Part shown: positions 1 through 5,063 of the stretch, piece after piece | Layout: every line of letters begins with the position of its first letter | Position numbering within the stretch: the first letter of the stretch is position 1 | Source of the DNA: Sphingobacteriales bacterium | GTDB lineage: Bacteria; Bacteroidota; Bacteroidia; Chitinophagales; Chitinophagaceae | NCBI GenBank assembly: GCA_947463665.1 | Contig: CANHUD010000191.1 | Location: forward strand, 1-5,063 | DNA length: 5,063 nt | Reading direction: 5' to 3' | Made by a program: the position numbers and the translations under genes | The notes under the pieces: generated by a model | What the model was told of the DNA's origin: nothing | Seen by the model: the letters and a program-made list of their open reading frames with translations, nothing else | Databases searched by the model: none

Positions 1-129
1 CGCAAAAACCGGAAAGACCTGTCTATCCGCGAACAACAATACTTCGACTGGCTACTGAAAGGGGAGAAGCCCCCGCGCTGGTTAACAGACGGGGTGCCGG
101 CTACCGAAAAACAGAACGTCAACCGATAA
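1..129 (+). CDS. C-terminal end of a probable S9-family (prolyl oligopeptidase-type) serine peptidase, partial
   Basis: Frame 1 is open from the left edge and ends at TAA (127-129), giving 42 residues of a longer protein. The tail includes RKNRKDLSIREQQYFDWLLK, then a PPRW segment and GVPAT. From memory, this matches the extreme C-terminus of Bacteroidota S9 peptidases (acylaminoacyl- or dipeptidyl-peptidase-like alpha/beta hydrolases). There a His-containing segment is followed by an NRKDL helix, an FDxxLK helix and a W-[ML]-x-x-G-[VI]-P tail. The catalytic Ser, Asp and His would all lie upstream of the window, so activity cannot be judged. Family members cleave oligopeptides and are often periplasmic. 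The stop is immediately followed by the stop codon of the convergent E2 gene, with no spacer. The family call rests on a short tail, so another alpha/beta hydrolase remains possible. Confidence 0.72.
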   Translation, partial: RKNRKDLSIREQQYFDWLLKGEKPPRWLTDGVPATEKQNVNR

Positions 130-1446
130 TTACCAGTCGGACCGCTCTGCATCAAACTGCTCCAGTTCCTTACCCACTGCGGTAAGGAATGTGGAGCCCA
201 GTGCACCGTCAATAATACGGTGATCGTAGCTCATCGATATATACATCATGTGCCGGATGCCAATGGTGTCGCCTTCTTTTGTTTCAATCACCACCGGTCG
301 CTTTTTGATCGCACCGGTAGCAAGGACCGCAACCTGTGGCTGGTTGATGATGGGCGTTCCCATCAGACTGCCAAACGTTCCTACATTGGTGAAGGTAAAG
401 GTACCACCCTGTGTATCGTCCGGACGTAATTTTCCATTACGTGCGCCATTTGCCAACTGGTTCACCTGGCGTGTAAGGCCTACCAGATTCAGCTGGTCCG
501 CATGGCGAATCACCGGCACAATCAGATTCCCTGAAGGTAGCGCCGTAGCCATGCCAATATTGATGTCCTTTTTCAGGATGATGTTATGTCCCTCAACACT
601 GGAATTCAGCCAGGGATAGCGTTTCAGGCAACGAACAACGGCTTCGATCAATAAGGGCGTAAACGTAAGCTTCTCGCCTTCACGCTTTTCAAACTCTTTC
701 TTTACGCGCTCTCTCCACATAACCATTGAGGTTACATCCACTTCCACGAAACTGGTCACATGTGCACTGGTAGCCCGGCTCTTCAGCATGTGATCAGCAA
801 TCAGCCGGCGCATGCGATCCATTTCAATAATTTCTACATTGCCTCCTGTTGTAGTCATAGGTGCCTGTGCCGTAACAGCCGGCGCACTCACCACCGGTCG
901 GAGTGGCGCTGCAGCAGGGGCCGGAGCAGCAGCAGGCTTCACACCGGCATTCCGGTTCGCTACATATTCCAGTATATCTTTTTTGGTTACTCTTCCATCG
1001 TTTCCTGTTCCGGCGATGCGCTCCAGTTCCTGCAAGCCAATGCCTTCCTGCTGGGCAATATTCATCACCAGCGGTGAATAAAAACGCGCAGCCCCACCAG
1101 TTCTGTCTACTGGCAGGGGAACAGGCTGGTAAGGAACTTCAGCGGGCTCAGACTGTTTCGAAACAGGTGCCTCCGGCACGATGGTTTCTTCCTGTAGCTG
1201 GGTTCCCTCCGTTTTGATACGGGCGATCACTGTACCAATCGGCACTACATCGTTTTCCGAAAACAACACCTCAGAAAGTATTCCACTGGCGGTGGAAGGC
1301 ACTTCCGTATCTACCTTATCCGTGGCGATCTCCAGTACGGTCTCGTCCAGAGCAATCGAATCCCCGGGCTTTTTATGCCAGCGAAGAATGGTAGCTTCCA
1401 TAATACTCTCTCCCATCTTGGGCATGATCAGATCAACTGTCGGCAT
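130..1446 (-). CDS. Lipoyl-bearing dihydrolipoamide acyltransferase (E2) of a 2-oxo acid dehydrogenase complex, probably branched-chain type
   Basis: The product (438 aa) is the E2 core of a cytoplasmic 2-oxo acid dehydrogenase complex. It passes the acyl group made by E1 from its lipoyl arm to CoA. Domains: an N-terminal lipoyl domain at about residues 3-78 with lipoylation site Lys44 in ATDKVDTEVPS; a charged linker; a peripheral-subunit-binding domain at about 122-162 (SPLVMNIAQQEGI to GRVTKKDILEY); an Ala/Pro-rich linker at about 164-200; and the acyltransferase domain from about 205 to the end. The catalytic motif DHRIIDG is at 408-414, with His409 and Asp413. Length and order are normal for a one-lipoyl E2. 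The MGESIMEATI start and the DKVDTEVPS lipoyl site resemble Bacteroidota E2s annotated as branched-chain (bkdB-like) more than acetyl- or succinyl-transferases, but substrate cannot be fixed from this. The ATG at 1444-1446 has a weak purine stretch AAAGAGAA six bases upstream. No E1 or E3 gene is adjacent. Confidence 0.93.
   Translation of the reverse strand: MPTVDLIMPKMGESIMEATILRWHKKPGDSIALDETVLEIATDKVDTEVPSTASGILSEVLFSENDVVPIGTVIARIKTEGTQLQEETIVPEAPVSKQSEPAEVPYQPVPLPVDRTGGAARFYSPLVMNIAQQEGIGLQELERIAGTGNDGRVTKKDILEYVANRNAGVKPAAAPAPAAAPLRPVVSAPAVTAQAPMTTTGGNVEIIEMDRMRRLIADHMLKSRATSAHVTSFVEVDVTSMVMWRERVKKEFEKREGEKLTFTPLLIEAVVRCLKRYPWLNSSVEGHNIILKKDINIGMATALPSGNLIVPVIRHADQLNLVGLTRQVNQLANGARNGKLRPDDTQGGTFTFTNVGTFGSLMGTPIINQPQVAVLATGAIKKRPVVIETKEGDTIGIRHMMYISMSYDHRIIDGALGSTFLTAVGKELEQFDAERSDW
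166..189. other. Perfect 9-bp inverted repeat inside the 3' end of the E2 gene
   Basis: TTCCTTACC (166-174) and GGTAAGGAA (181-189) are exact reverse complements around a 6-base loop (175-180). It lies within the E2 coding region, about 15 codons before its stop, and begins 37 bases after the stop of the convergent peptidase gene. No T-run follows on either strand, so it is not a textbook intrinsic terminator. Since the two convergent genes have no spacer, the hairpin could help define the 3' end of the peptidase transcript. That role is inference; the repeat itself is directly visible. Confidence 0.5.
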
Positions 1447-1467
1447 ATGGCATTCTCTTTTACGTAT

Positions 1468-1492
1468 CGGTCAGTAAATAACTCCCTGACCG
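1468..1492. other. Perfect 7-bp inverted repeat in the E2 leader
   Basis: CGGTCAG (1468-1474) and CTGACCG (1486-1492) are exact reverse complements separated by 11 bases. The repeat lies in the 74-base gap between the end of cinA and the start of E2. On the minus strand it starts three bases after the -7-like box at 1495-1502, so it would cover the predicted transcription start and early leader of E2 mRNA. It could be a 5' leader hairpin, an operator for a dimeric regulator, or a 3' hairpin of the cinA transcript. No T-run follows it in the cinA direction, which argues against a classical terminator. Confidence 0.45.
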
Positions 1493-1494
1493 CC

Positions 1495-1502
1495 CAAAGG
1501 TA
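1495..1502 (-). promoter_or_regulatory. Candidate Bacteroidota -7 promoter box for the E2 gene
   Basis: The minus strand reads TACCTTTG, an exact match to the Bacteroidota sigma-factor -7 consensus TAnnTTTG. Transcription would start near 1488-1491, leaving a leader of roughly 42-45 bases before the ATG at 1446. I see no good -33 TTTG at the usual 19-21 base spacing; that position falls in the end of cinA and reads CATA-like. A four-to-six-base match can occur by chance, so support is moderate to low. If real, E2 is transcribed separately from cinA. Confidence 0.4.
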
Positions 1503-1520
1503 AAACAAATCAGACGATCC

Positions 1521-2780
1521 CTATGAATGCTGCAGAATGAATTTGCGGAGTGCATTCAGTCCGTGCGCTGCGGTAAGTTCTGTATTCCGCTGGCGGTCAA
1601 ACCGGAAATGAAACGGATGCGTCTCAATGGCATCCCCATAGCCAAGTCCTATCCAAACAGTTCCCACCGGTTTTTCCGGACTGCCCCCTTCGGGCCCCAT
1701 AATACCGGTAGTGACCATCACGAAATCAGTACCCAGAGAGGCTTTCGCCCCCCTGACCATCTGTACGGCCGTCTCCCGGCTCACCGCTCCATGCCGGGCA
1801 ATCACGTCCGGATCTACTCCTAACAAATCGGTCTTTATGGCATTGGCATAACTGATGATACTTCCCTGAAAATAGCGGCTGCTACCTGGAATAGAGGTTA
1901 GCAAGTGGGCGATATACCCTCCGGTGCAACTTTCCGCCGTACCAATGGTCTTCCCGCGCTCAGCCAGCAACTGGCCAACCACCTCCTGCATGGGTATGTC
2001 ATGGTCCGTAACAAGTATATCCTGAACCAGCGATTTCAACATGTCAAATTCTGCTTCCAGCTCCGCTACCAGTCGCTCACTCCTGCCCGTAGCGGTTAAG
2101 CGCAACCGCACCATCCCGTAACTGGGCAAATAGGCCAGTTTTATATTGGAAGGCAACTGTGTCTCAAAATCAGCAATCCGTTCTGCTAAAAACGATTCAC
2201 CCATTCCGGCTGTCAGCAACGAACGATGTTCAATAACCGGTAAGGTGAAACGCTCCTGCAACTCCGGAAGAATATCATAGGTCATCATGCCTTTCATCTC
2301 ATGCGGCACACCCGGCATACTGATGAAAATCCGGCCCTCTTTTTCAAACCACATACCCGGAGCGGTTCCCCTTCTGTTCTGAAGAACCCTGCAAACATCC
2401 GGAACTTCGGCCTGTTTTAGGTTTCGCTCGATCAGCGGACGCTTCAGCAGTTCCTCGAAAATATGCTTCACATTGGCCAGCGCTCCGGGATCTACCACCA
2501 TTCGTCCGCCAAAATAATGACACAGCAATGGTTTGGTAATATCGTCTGCCGTTGGTCCCAGGCCACCGGTAATCAGGATGAGCTGGCTCAGCCGCTCTTC
2601 CTCCTGAAGCGCATGCCAGATATCGTCCCACACATCGCCTACCGCAACCCTGCGGTGAACCCAGATGCCGATCTTGTTCAACTCCTGCGCCATCCAGGCA
2701 CTGTTGGTGTCAATGGTCTGGCCGATCAGTAACTCATCCCCAATGGTGATCACGGAGGCTTTCACCTGTTGTATGCCCAT
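1521..2780 (-). CDS. cinA: CinA-family protein: molybdopterin-binding-like N-domain plus NMN deamidase (PncC-type) C-domain
   Basis: The product is a 419-aa cytoplasmic protein with the usual length and both domains of full CinA. The N-terminal MoCF-like (COG1058) domain spans about residues 8-173, with ITIGDELLIGQTIDTNS near the start and TGGLGPTADD at 71-80; in some family members this domain hydrolyses ADP-ribose. A middle domain covers about 180-255. The C-terminal PncC domain (about 263-415) carries AESCTGG at 282-288, GAVSRETA at 331-338, TTGIMGPEGG at 357-366 and KPVGTVWIG at 370-378. PncC domains deamidate nicotinamide mononucleotide to nicotinate mononucleotide, recycling a by-product of NAD use. 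By spacing, Ser284, Tyr311 and Lys316 are candidates for the catalytic Ser/Tyr/Lys set reported for PncC. The competence or DNA-damage role implied by the name comes from other bacteria and is not implied here. The start ATG at 2778-2780 has no Shine-Dalgarno but an A-rich leader. It follows doxX by 20 bases, suggesting co-transcription. Confidence 0.94.
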   Translation of the reverse strand: MGIQQVKASVITIGDELLIGQTIDTNSAWMAQELNKIGIWVHRRVAVGDVWDDIWHALQEEERLSQLILITGGLGPTADDITKPLLCHYFGGRMVVDPGALANVKHIFEELLKRPLIERNLKQAEVPDVCRVLQNRRGTAPGMWFEKEGRIFISMPGVPHEMKGMMTYDILPELQERFTLPVIEHRSLLTAGMGESFLAERIADFETQLPSNIKLAYLPSYGMVRLRLTATGRSERLVAELEAEFDMLKSLVQDILVTDHDIPMQEVVGQLLAERGKTIGTAESCTGGYIAHLLTSIPGSSRYFQGSIISYANAIKTDLLGVDPDVIARHGAVSRETAVQMVRGAKASLGTDFVMVTTGIMGPEGGSPEKPVGTVWIGLGYGDAIETHPFHFRFDRQRNTELTAAHGLNALRKFILQHS

Positions 2781-2800
2781 AACCCATGTTTTTATTCGGT

Positions 2801-3208
2801 CTATTTTCCTAAAATGCCATCCAGACTGGCTTTCCCTGCACCGAGTAACAGAATGGCGGTAAAGCCCGACAAATACAACGTAGCCATCTCCCCGTCACCA
2901 AAAATTTCACCGTTGTGTGCCTTGAAGGAGGCCACTGCCATCGTAACCAGTAAGGCAAACGCAGCCAGTCGGGTAAACAGGCCCATCACCAGAAAAATAG
3001 CACAAAAGAATTCAGCAAAAATCACCAGGAGCAGAGAAAATGTAGACCCCAGCCCCATGAAATCCATAAACTCTTTTTTGTATTTGGCAAATTGCACGAG
3101 CTTATCATAGCCGTGAGGTACCATCAACACGCCCAGGCCAATTCGTAACACAAACGTGGCCAGATTGAAGGCGAATCCGGAATAGTATGTACTGATTAAG
3201 CGCTTCAT
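2801..3208 (-). CDS. DoxX-family small integral membrane protein
   Basis: The product (135 aa) has the size and pattern of DoxX-family proteins with four membrane segments: about residues 14-31, 54-77, 79-95 and 108-124. Family hallmarks are RIGLGVLMVPHGYDKL (22-37), ending the first helix with the conserved HG..K pattern, and AEFFCAIFLVMGLFTRLAA (65-83), with the conserved E, G and TR positions. A short polar segment with GDGE (104-107) sits before the last helix. DoxX proteins lie in the inner membrane. Some are linked to quinone or thiosulfate oxidation or to redox stress, but most, including Bacteroidota ones like this, have no defined function. The start ATG is at 3206-3208; no ribosome binding site is visible in the short A/T-rich upstream. 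It is the first gene of a probable two-gene unit with cinA and is divergent from the TPR gene. Confidence 0.9.
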   Translation of the reverse strand: MKRLISTYYSGFAFNLATFVLRIGLGVLMVPHGYDKLVQFAKYKKEFMDFMGLGSTFSLLLVIFAEFFCAIFLVMGLFTRLAAFALLVTMAVASFKAHNGEIFGDGEMATLYLSGFTAILLLGAGKASLDGILGK

Positions 3209-3276
3209 ATCTCAAAAATACGATAATTTCAAAGGTTTAATTTTTTAATAACATCCGTTGGCAGACATTTGACATT
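3209..3276. promoter_or_regulatory. Divergent A/T-rich intergenic region between doxX and the TPR gene
   Basis: These 68 bases separate two genes transcribed away from each other, so promoters for both should lie here or overlap the gene starts. The region is clearly richer in A/T than its flanks, with T-runs at 3241-3246 and A-runs at 3214-3218. For the plus-strand gene I find only imperfect -7-like boxes: TAATTTTT at 3238-3245 (last base off) and GACATTTG at 3264-3271, which is too close to the ATG. No Shine-Dalgarno precedes either start, as is common in Bacteroidota. Confidence 0.55.
3213..3220 (-). promoter_or_regulatory. Candidate -7 promoter box directly upstream of doxX
   Basis: The minus strand reads TATTTTTG, an exact fit to TAnnTTTG, ending four bases before the doxX ATG. 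Transcription from it would begin at or next to the start codon, implying a leaderless or nearly leaderless mRNA. A second, imperfect box AACCTTTG at 3230-3237 would give a more usual leader of about 15 bases. Neither has a clear -33 TTTG at proper spacing. In such A/T-rich sequence chance matches are likely, so confidence is low. Confidence 0.25.
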
Positions 3277-5063
3277 ATGACGATAAGGACTATTTTTTTC
3301 AGCATCTTCCTGCTCTGCGGTCTGTTCGCACAGAGCCAGCAAACTCGTCTGTACACTGACCCGCTCCAGCAGTTCCGAAAAGCCAGAGAACTCTACCAGT
3401 CTGGCCAGTACGCTTCCGCCTACCCGCTGTTCCTGGACCTTCGTCATCAGCTCGATCAGGGAATCCTCAACAATTACCGCATCGCTGCTGAAGAAATCGA
3501 ATTCTACACCATTGCCTGCGGACTGATCCAGCTGGAAACAACGGCAGAAAAACAGGCACTCAACTTTACGCAGCTATCAGGGAACAGCCCGCTTAAACAG
3601 AAAATGTCGTTCCAGCTCGCCAATTACTATTTTTTCAAAAAAGAATACCGCAACGCGATCTTCTACTATGAAGAATCCAACACCGGAAACCTGAGTGCCG
3701 AAGAGAAGGCTCGTATGGATTTCAGGCTCGGTTATTCCTATTTCACCATCCAGCAATACAACAAAGCAAAACCGCTACTCAATAAAGCCGCTAATAACCA
3801 GGAAGGAGAGCATTATGCCGATGCCAACTATTATTTCGGTCTTCTGGTGTTTTCCGACAAAAAATACAGTGATGCCCTCGAACATTTCAAACGGGTAGAA
3901 GCACATCCGCAATACAAAAATATCGTCCCTTATTATATCGCTTCTATTTATTATCAGCAGGGTAAAAAAGACCAGGCCGTTTCCTACGCAGAAAATATAT
4001 TAAAAAAAGATCCGGGCATCTCGTACAGTGCAGGGCTGAAGCGTATGGTCGGTCATGCCTGGTTTGAAAAACGCCAGTTCGCGAAAGCTTTGCCTTATCT
4101 GGAAGAATACCTCGCGCAAACCGATAAGCCATCCCGGGAAGATCTCTACCAGGTCAGCTACTGTTATTATGAAACGCGCCAGTATCCCCGCGCCATCCCG
4201 GGATTTAAACAGCTGACGGATGGCATGGACTCCCTTAGCCAGAGTGCCATGTATCTGCTGGGAGATGCCTACCTGAAAACGGGTCAGAAAGAAAATGCCC
4301 GTAACGCATTCTCCTTCTCCGCCCGAAACAACAGCCACCCTTTTCAGCGGGAAGTGTCAGTCTTTCATTACGCCAAACTGAGCTATGAACTGGGTTTTCA
4401 GGATCTTGCCATCACAGAAATGCGTTCTTTCCTGAGCCAGTATCCCCAATCCACTTTCGCCCCGGAAGGCCGGGAACTACTGGTGGGCATGCTGGCCGGA
4501 ACCAATAATTTCAGAGAAGCACTGACCTTGCTGGAATCAGCTCCGGTTATGTCCAGCGCTATGAAACAGCTGTATCCCCGTATCCTCTATGGAAGAGCTA
4601 TGGAACAGATAGGGGATGAGGATCTGGCGAGCGCAGATGGACTGCTGGAACGCCTGCTTAATACGGCCAGCAATACACCTTTCTCTTCCGCCGCGCGTTT
4701 CTGGAGAGGTGAAATCGCCCTCCGACAAAACCGTCCGGATGCCGCTATCCGTTTTCTGCAGTCATATCTCGACGCACCTACCTATCGTACCGTTGAAATA
4801 AACCAGGAAAACGCCCGCTACTCGCTGGGCTATGCACTCCTTCGATCCGAAAATTATACACAGGCACGTAACCAGTTTGATGCGGTACTAACAAAAACGG
4901 GTACCAGCTCCGCTCATCCAATGGGAAGAGATGCGTTGCTCCGGAGTGCCGACTGCTCCTACATGCTACGCGATTTCTCAAAAGCAAGATCACAGTACCA
5001 GTCGGCCGTTTCCGGAAACTGGCCGGATGCAGATTACGCTACCTGGCAACTCGCCATGATCGC
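3277..5063 (+). CDS. Large secreted/periplasmic tetratricopeptide-repeat (TPR) protein, 3' end outside the window
   Basis: The frame runs from ATG at 3277 to the right edge without a stop: 595 complete codons plus two bases. The in-frame stop TAA at 3238-3240 and no other ATG after it fix this start. Residues 1-18 form a signal peptide: basic TIR, hydrophobic core (6-17), then FAQ with likely cleavage after Ala18. Cys14 lies within the core and lacks a proper lipobox. The rest is almost wholly helical repeats of 32-40 residues. I count about 14 TPR-like units starting near residues 30, 109, 145, 179, 215, 252, 288, 322, 359, 394, 429, 470, 510 and 550. Typical A/G-x-x-Y cores are followed by a Y/F-x-x-A pair, for example LGYSYFTIQQYNKAKPLL (151-168). 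The order and wording match an uncharacterised Bacteroidota TPR family of, as I recall, about 1000 residues, so roughly 40% may be missing. TPR arrays bind protein partners; an envelope scaffold role is inference. No enzymatic domain is visible. Confidence 0.9.
   Translation, partial: MTIRTIFFSIFLLCGLFAQSQQTRLYTDPLQQFRKARELYQSGQYASAYPLFLDLRHQLDQGILNNYRIAAEEIEFYTIACGLIQLETTAEKQALNFTQLSGNSPLKQKMSFQLANYYFFKKEYRNAIFYYEESNTGNLSAEEKARMDFRLGYSYFTIQQYNKAKPLLNKAANNQEGEHYADANYYFGLLVFSDKKYSDALEHFKRVEAHPQYKNIVPYYIASIYYQQGKKDQAVSYAENILKKDPGISYSAGLKRMVGHAWFEKRQFAKALPYLEEYLAQTDKPSREDLYQVSYCYYETRQYPRAIPGFKQLTDGMDSLSQSAMYLLGDAYLKTGQKENARNAFSFSARNNSHPFQREVSVFHYAKLSYELGFQDLAITEMRSFLSQYPQSTFAPEGRELLVGMLAGTNNFREALTLLESAPVMSSAMKQLYPRILYGRAMEQIGDEDLASADGLLERLLNTASNTPFSSAARFWRGEIALRQNRPDAAIRFLQSYLDAPTYRTVEINQENARYSLGYALLRSENYTQARNQFDAVLTKTGTSSAHPMGRDALLRSADCSYMLRDFSKARSQYQSAVSGNWPDADYATWQLAMI

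Noticed and set aside
220..1477. Several plus-strand open frames of 69-123 codons across the E2 gene
   Set aside because: They lie antisense to a well-supported full-length E2 gene, overlap each other in different frames, and their translations show no recognisable domain. They are shadows of the real gene's codon structure.
1527..3110. Open frames opposite or out of frame within cinA and doxX (for example 2344-2631 minus, 2463-2732 plus, 2769-3110 plus)
   Set aside because: Each is embedded in a gene with clear family motifs in another frame, with unlikely residue composition and no start context.
3293..3299. Run of seven T bases in the TPR signal-peptide codons, a possible slippage or phase-variation site
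   Set aside because: ATT TTT TTC is ordinary coding for a hydrophobic core, seven bases is short for slippage control, and the frame is intact.
3277..3330. Cys14 in the TPR signal peptide as a lipoprotein attachment site
   Set aside because: The residues before it (FLL) do not fit a lipobox, which needs a small residue at -1, and the following sequence has a better signal peptidase I site after Ala18.
3229..3447. Minus-strand 72-codon open frame covering the divergent region and the start of the TPR gene
   Set aside because: It overlaps the signal peptide and first repeat of the TPR gene and would fill the divergent promoter region; the protein has no recognisable features.
3944..4993. Minus-strand and plus-strand open frames of 61-112 codons within 3944-4993
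   Set aside because: All fall inside the continuous plus-strand TPR reading frame, whose repeats are consistent throughout; these are shadows.
1..5063. CRISPR arrays, tRNA or rRNA genes, insertion sequences, prophage or defence genes
   Set aside because: No regularly spaced direct repeats, no terminal inverted repeats flanking a transposase, and no recognisable RNA gene or defence domain; the window is almost fully covered by housekeeping-type genes.

Overview
The window looks like ordinary chromosomal DNA from a member of the Bacteroidota, most likely in or near the Chitinophagaceae. This is inferred from protein style and gene-start signals, not from a marker gene. Three points support it: the proteins read like Bacteroidota family members; the starts lack clear Shine-Dalgarno sequences and have A/T-rich or weakly purine-rich leaders; and two sites match the Bacteroidota -7 promoter box TAnnTTTG. 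Base composition looks even and moderate. I see no mobile element, tRNA, rRNA, CRISPR array or phage gene.

Layout from left to right. Bases 1-129 hold the last 42 codons of a plus-strand gene, probably an S9 (prolyl-oligopeptidase-type) serine peptidase. Its stop codon directly abuts the stop codon of a convergent minus-strand gene (130-1446) for a lipoyl-bearing E2 acyltransferase of a 2-oxo acid dehydrogenase complex, most like the branched-chain type. A 74-base gap (1447-1520) with a -7-like box and a perfect inverted repeat separates E2 from cinA (1521-2780, minus), a full-length two-domain CinA/NMN deamidase protein. Twenty bases upstream of cinA is a small DoxX-family membrane protein gene (2801-3208, minus), so doxX-cinA probably form a transcription unit. 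A 68-base A/T-rich divergent intergenic region (3209-3276) follows. From 3277 to the right edge runs a plus-strand gene with no stop in the window. It encodes a secreted or periplasmic protein of at least 595 residues made almost entirely of TPR-like helical repeats.

The genes do not form one pathway: protein turnover, oxo-acid oxidation, NAD by-product salvage, a membrane protein and an envelope TPR scaffold. I found no previously undescribed system. The points most worth a second look are the two perfect inverted repeats around the E2 gene (166-189 and 1468-1492), the zero-base convergent junction, the possible leaderless start of doxX, and the large uncharacterised TPR protein.
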